A stretch of DNA of 64,000 nucleotides, taken from Candidatus Saccharimonadota bacterium. Lineage in GTDB: Bacteria; Patescibacteriota; Saccharimonadia; Saccharimonadales; Saccharimonadaceae. A program made the position numbers and the translations under genes. This document shows, piece by piece, positions 61,151-64,000 of the stretch. How positions within the stretch are numbered: the first letter of the stretch is position 1; the number at the start of each line of letters is the position of its first letter. The DNA lies in contig JAFRMK010000010.1 of assembly GCA_017430725.1 (NCBI GenBank), positions 47,199-111,198 on the forward strand, in the 5' to 3' direction. The notes beneath the pieces were generated by a model. The model made no database searches and was not told the DNA's origin. It was given only the letters and a program-made list of their open reading frames with translations.

Positions 61151-62490
61151 GCTCCAACCTCTTTCTTAATTATTTCTGCGAGGGCTTCGCCGCTTCGCTC
61201 CACCACCGCCGCATCGTCGGCTTCCACCATAATCCGCAACTTGTTCTCCGTGCCAGAATAACGACAAAATACACGCCCACGCCCCTGCAACTCTTGCTCA
61301 ATCGCCGCAAGCTGCGCAGTCCAAGCCGGCATCTCCGCCAAAGGTCGTTTTTCTCGCACCTGAATCGCCCATTGCTTGCTCGGCATGTCGACGTAATCCG
61401 GCCACAAGTCCGCCAACCGACATTGACGCTCATGCAACAAGCGCGCCACCATCAAAGCCACAAAACAACCATCGCTGCTGCTAAGCCACGGCGTGTAGAT
61501 AACGTGGCCCGACATTTCGCCCCCCAAAACAAAGCCCAGCTCATCACACTTTTGCGCCACCAAGCGATCGCCATTCACCACTTTTTCGACTCGGATTCCC
61601 TGTTTTGTCAAAAACTGCACCGTCGCCAGGTTGCTATACTCCGTCAGCACGACACCATTTTTCGGCAATTGGCCCTTTCCTTGCAAATCCATCGCCAACA
61701 AGCTAATAATCCTATCTCCGTTCCAGATTCGCCCCGTTTCATCCACTAACAATGCTCTGTCCGCATCGCCGTCCATTGCCACCCCCCAGCAACCTTGCGC
61801 CTTCGCCGCCTCACTGAGTTTTTCCGGATGCAAAGCGCCGTATCCGTCATTAATATTCCGACCATTCGGTGCTGGACTCAATCGCTCCACCTGCAAACCA
61901 AACGCCGCCAAAACCTTCATATCAAAATCGTGTCCCGCTCCTGATGCACTGTCATACAACAGCTCGCCATCGAGTCGCAAATCACCAAAGTATTTTTGCA
62001 ACGGCTCGACATACAACGCCAAAGCGCCCTGCTCGGCCCTTACTTCGTCAATTTTCACCTGGGGCAGTTCTCGGTCCGCATCTTCCGCCTCACCATAATA
62101 AATCTTCTCAAATGCCAGTTCTTCCGCCTTGCTGAGTTTCTCGCCGTCAGCACGAAACAGTTTGATACCATTATCGCTTGCCGGATTATGCGACGCCGTC
62201 AGCATAATGCCACCTTGATTGCCACTCTCGCCAACTATCTTTGAGAGTGCCGGCGTCGGCAAAATCCCTGCCTCGTAAAAGCGCAGGCCCGCTTCCTTGC
62301 CCCCCTTAACGATTTCGTCCTCCATCCAGACTCCGCTTTCGCGCGTATCTCGCCCTATCCATATCGTCGCGTTCTCGCCATAATATTTTGCCATTGTCCG
62401 ACCAAACCGCCGCATTGTCGCCGGCCGCAATGGCTGTTCGCCCACTTTCGCACGGACCCCATCCGTCTCGCCAAACAATTCAGTTTTCAT
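61147..62490 (-). CDS. glmM: Phosphoglucosamine mutase (GlmM-like phosphohexomutase)
   Basis: Alpha-D-phosphohexomutase for UDP-GlcNAc synthesis. The 447 residues have FGETDGVRAKVGEQPLRP, the phospho-Ser loop MLTASHNPASDNGIK, the metal loop MDGDADRALLV, the sugar loop GGEMSGHVI and the phosphate loop RYSGTENKLRIM. Met replaces Gln in the GEQSGH motif typical of GlmM, so a phosphomanno/glucomutase role is possible. TGC-TAACAT lies 6 nt from the ATG. Confidence 0.9.
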   Translation of the reverse strand: MKTELFGETDGVRAKVGEQPLRPATMRRFGRTMAKYYGENATIWIGRDTRESGVWMEDEIVKGGKEAGLRFYEAGILPTPALSKIVGESGNQGGIMLTASHNPASDNGIKLFRADGEKLSKAEELAFEKIYYGEAEDADRELPQVKIDEVRAEQGALALYVEPLQKYFGDLRLDGELLYDSASGAGHDFDMKVLAAFGLQVERLSPAPNGRNINDGYGALHPEKLSEAAKAQGCWGVAMDGDADRALLVDETGRIWNGDRIISLLAMDLQGKGQLPKNGVVLTEYSNLATVQFLTKQGIRVEKVVNGDRLVAQKCDELGFVLGGEMSGHVIYTPWLSSSDGCFVALMVARLLHERQCRLADLWPDYVDMPSKQWAIQVREKRPLAEMPAWTAQLAAIEQELQGRGRVFCRYSGTENKLRIMVEADDAAVVERSGEALAEIIKKEVGA

Positions 62491-62627
62491 GACTCCATGT
62501 TAGCACACCGCCAAGCCGCAGTATAGCCGCGAAGTCGCTACCATATTTTTTCGCCAAAATTGCATTTTCCGCAAAATAGTCAATTTCCACCCCTGTAAAA
62601 TTTGTATAAGATTTTTATTCAAAAGTC

Positions 62628-62656
62628 TTGACAGTTCAATTTATTTCGCTTATAGT
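62628..62656 (+). promoter_or_regulatory. Strong promoter of the orphan transcript
   Basis: TTGACA (62628-62633), exactly 17 nt, TATAGT (62651-62656). No coding frame with a ribosome site follows. Confidence 0.85.
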
Positions 62657-62662
62657 TAAATT

Positions 62663-62806
62663 AGCTTTTATAAATATCGCAGTTTATAAGAGCAGTACCA
62701 TCGCAAAAACAAAAACCAAACAAAAACAAAAAACTGCAAAAAACTCCGACTAGAGTCTATGGCTATTACTTTCCCTCAGAGCCATCAAAGTAGTCGGAGT
62801 TTTTCT
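62663..62806 (+). ncRNA. Candidate small RNA of about 145 nt
   Basis: This fills the 324-bp gap between glmM and the P-loop kinase. After the promoter comes a stem GCAGTTT/AAACTGC (62679-62685/62732-62738) closing an unusual unpaired A/C-rich stretch (AAAAAC repeats), then a large terminator stem. No start codon with a Shine-Dalgarno is seen, and I do not recognise the RNA. Its A-rich single-stranded loop could bind a protein or ribosome. Confidence 0.6.
62741..62806. terminator. Bidirectional terminator of the small RNA and kinase gene
   Basis: A 12-bp perfect stem (62741-62752/62791-62802) with an inner 6-bp stem (62759-62764/62780-62785) and T runs on both strands. Confidence 0.9.
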
Positions 62807-62814
62807 TTGCCCTA

Positions 62815-63363
62815 CTATTTCGGTTCCAAATCCAAAAACGGCCAATTCTGCACGTGCTCATCCAACAAACTGTAGGTTTTGGCCAAATTCTGCTTTGTCG
62901 TGTCAATCTGATAACATTCCTCTGGATAGCCCAGCTTCCGCGCCTCCCGCCGCATCCTGGCATCTTGCGCCTGACTGACCGGCGGAAAGCCCCCAGCGCG
63001 CAACCGCCGTCGGCGCCGGCGCAACTCCTCGCCCACTAGCATCACTGGCACGAACTGGAAGTCATTTTTCTCTGCCAGTTGCCGAAAATCATCCAAATAT
63101 AGCGGTCCACCCACGAAATCCCCCTCTACAACCGTCGAACGCCCTGTGCCAAGATAGACCGTCAACGCCAATTTCAGGATATTTTGTCCATATATCCTGT
63201 CACTGTCTCGGCGCAGCTTGCGCTGTAAACTGGCGGGATTCATCTGGAACACAAAATCATTCTCGCTCAATAAAGCGTAATCGTTCTTCTCCGCCAGCAT
63301 CCGCGCCAGCGTGGTCTTTCCCGCCCCACTATGACCGACTATCACCACCAATTTTCGGTTCAT
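62815..63363 (-). CDS. P-loop kinase (AAA_33/zeta-like)
   Basis: A 182-residue P-loop NTPase. Walker A is VIVGHSGAGKTTLARML (about 8-24), followed by LLSENDF with an acidic residue and VVEGDFVGGP. An Arg-rich LID-like segment (ELRRRRRRLRAGG) contacts phosphate in relatives. It could phosphorylate a nucleoside, sugar or antibiotic; no antitoxin-like neighbour is obvious. TGT-TAAGAT lies 10 nt before the ATG. Confidence 0.8.
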   Translation of the reverse strand: MNRKLVVIVGHSGAGKTTLARMLAEKNDYALLSENDFVFQMNPASLQRKLRRDSDRIYGQNILKLALTVYLGTGRSTVVEGDFVGGPLYLDDFRQLAEKNDFQFVPVMLVGEELRRRRRRLRAGGFPPVSQAQDARMRREARKLGYPEECYQIDTTKQNLAKTYSLLDEHVQNWPFLDLEPK

Positions 63364-63402
63364 GTCTGACTTTATCTTAACATAAGCACAATCGAAACGC
63401 CA

Positions 63403-63615
63403 TTATTCGGCCGTTTCCGGCCCCTCAGACGCCTTCTCTGGCTCTTCTGGGCTCCCAAGCGCCTCTTCGTCGTCATCGGCCTTCTCGTCGAAATTATAGC
63501 CGTTATCCCAGCTCTTCCCGTTCTCGTCCACCAAAGAATTGTCCATTCCTTCTGGCAAATCCAAGTTCCATTCTGAACTCGACCCCGGAATTGGCCGTTT
63601 TTCACCATTCTCCAT
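63403..63615 (-). CDS. Small acidic protein, unknown
   Basis: A 70-residue, strongly acidic, disordered protein (MENGEKRPIPGSSSEWNLDLPEG... ending EEPEKASEGPETAE) with no hydrophobic segment. Not recognised. AAGGAGG precedes the ATG, and an extended -10 (TGC-TATAAT) lies just upstream, so expression looks real. Confidence 0.6.
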   Translation of the reverse strand: MENGEKRPIPGSSSEWNLDLPEGMDNSLVDENGKSWDNGYNFDEKADDDEEALGSPEEPEKASEGPETAE

Positions 63616-63636
63616 TTTATAACCTCCTTTTTCTTG

Positions 63637-63645
63637 ATTATAGCA
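63637..63645 (-). promoter_or_regulatory. Extended -10 of the small acidic protein gene
   Basis: TGC-TATAAT on the minus strand, directly downstream of the rRNA terminator. Confidence 0.7.
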
Positions 63646-63660
63646 TCGTTTTCGCAGCTC

Positions 63661-63684
63661 AAAAAGCGCCCCTCAAAGGGGCGA
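63661..63684 (-). terminator. Terminator downstream of 16S rRNA
   Basis: Minus-strand CGCCCC-TTTGA-GGGGCG followed by CTTTTTG, about 170 nt beyond the 16S 3' end. Confidence 0.85.
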
Positions 63685-63743
63685 CTTTCTGGTTTAACAA
63701 CTTAGTTGTGCAATCTGTTCTCATCCGTTCTAATCAAGCTTAT

Positions 63744-63800
63744 GTTGCATCTGGCAAGCCAGAAACGTAATAGATTAAGCTTAATATCTATTACTGCAAC
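63744..63800 (-). other. Three-way-junction structure in the 16S 3' trailer
   Basis: A closing stem GTTGCA/TGCAAC (63744-63749/63795-63800) encloses two hairpins: TCTGGC/GCCAGA (63750-63763) and a 13-bp arm (63767-63794) with a 2-nt bulge. It may be a processing site for RNase III or a separate RNA. Confidence 0.6.
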
Positions 63801-63851
63801 CGACCTAGCTACACGCGTCCTTGCGGATTCGTGCGCATCAATTCCTTCTCA

Positions 63852-64000
63852 AGAAAGGAGGTAATCCATCCGCACCTTCCGGTACGGATGCCTTGTTACG
63901 ACTTAACCCCAATCATCTCCCCCACCTTAGGCCGACGAATCGGACTTCGGGTGTTGGTGACTCTCATGGTTTGACGGGCGGTGTGTACAAGACCCGGGAA
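63852..64000 (-). rRNA. rrs: 16S ribosomal RNA, 3' end (partial)
   Basis: The minus strand carries the 3' terminal 149 nt of 16S rRNA: the 1390-region sequence GTACACACCGCCCGTCAAAC, helix 44, the GTCGTAACAAGG segment, helix 45 with a GGAA loop and the anti-Shine-Dalgarno CCTCC (GGATTACCTCCTTT). The 5' part lies beyond the window. The intact anti-Shine-Dalgarno fits the GGAGG sites seen before many genes. Confidence 0.97.

Noticed and set aside
1..64000. Recoded TGA (glycine), as in SR1/Gracilibacteria
   Set aside because: TGA ends rsmH and recJ-operon genes at normal family lengths, and no family-conserved region is interrupted by in-frame TGA.
1..64000. Insertion sequences, transposases or integrase attachment sites
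   Set aside because: No transposase-like protein, terminal repeats or target duplications were recognised in any frame.

Overview
The window looks like a chromosomal segment of a small-genome Patescibacteria/CPR bacterium, most likely Candidatus Saccharibacteria (TM7). The evidence is tight gene packing with many 1-8 nt overlaps, roughly balanced base composition, shortened versions of several universal proteins (UvrC, XseA, SpoT/RelA, delta subunit), many single-membrane-span surface proteins, a sortase with its substrates, and ordinary use of TGA as stop (which argues against Absconditabacteria/Gracilibacteria). The assignment is an inference; no database was searched.

Layout, left to right. 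1-2749 (minus): end of a division cluster, rsmH - tiny ORF - ftsL - ftsI (ftsI runs off the left edge). 2750-3391: a gene-free stretch holding a nested set of inverted repeats that looks like a structured RNA. 3392-8347: DUF362 protein, TypA, tRNA-Val, tRNA-Lys, three small membrane or surface proteins, tRNA-Leu. 8388-14289 (minus): oligopeptide-type binding protein, SecG, YvlD-like protein, UvrC and two unknown membrane proteins. 14407-16960: convergent enolase and glucose-6-phosphate isomerase sharing one palindrome at their stop codons. 16977-24935: envelope proteins (DUF4367-like, PEGA), sortase, tRNA-Leu and tRNA-Pro, exonuclease III, RelA/SpoT, UppS. 24935-31384 (minus): GlyS, RecO, a soluble two-component pair, XseAB, a flippase-like protein. 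31425-36685: RNA methyltransferase and L27 (plus), then delta-like protein, MutM, CPBP protease, RseP, L21 (minus). 36812-40387: two large surface proteins, one with an LPKTG sorting signal and one with a long EP repeat. 40638-48668 (minus): T-box-controlled ileS, NrdR, FtsZ, FtsA, Map, Adk, S21. 48693-57473: RecJ, PriA, Def-Fmt, InfB, S1. 57598-64000: a second sortase substrate, ROK kinase, metalloprotease-like protein, tRNA-Ile, GlmM, a probable small RNA, a P-loop kinase, and the 3' end of 16S rRNA.

Functional themes: cell division (FtsI, FtsL, FtsZ, FtsA, UppS, GlmM); translation start and N-terminal processing (IF2, S1, Def, Fmt, Map); DNA repair (UvrC, RecO, RecJ, XseAB, MutM, exonuclease III, PriA); and an envelope system of a sortase plus two [LM]PKTGP substrates.

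The strongest unusual signal is architectural. More than twenty genes have a -10 hexamer, often with an extended TGn, only about 6-11 nt upstream of the start codon, so their mRNAs should begin at or within a few nucleotides of the start codon. Genes inside operons or with longer leaders instead carry clear Shine-Dalgarno sequences. Other points of note are the structured element at 2766-3011, an orphan promoter-to-terminator unit at 62628-62806, an NrdR that has lost all four zinc-ribbon cysteines, a three-armed leader before rpsA, and a 16S rRNA gene followed by a terminator instead of 23S.
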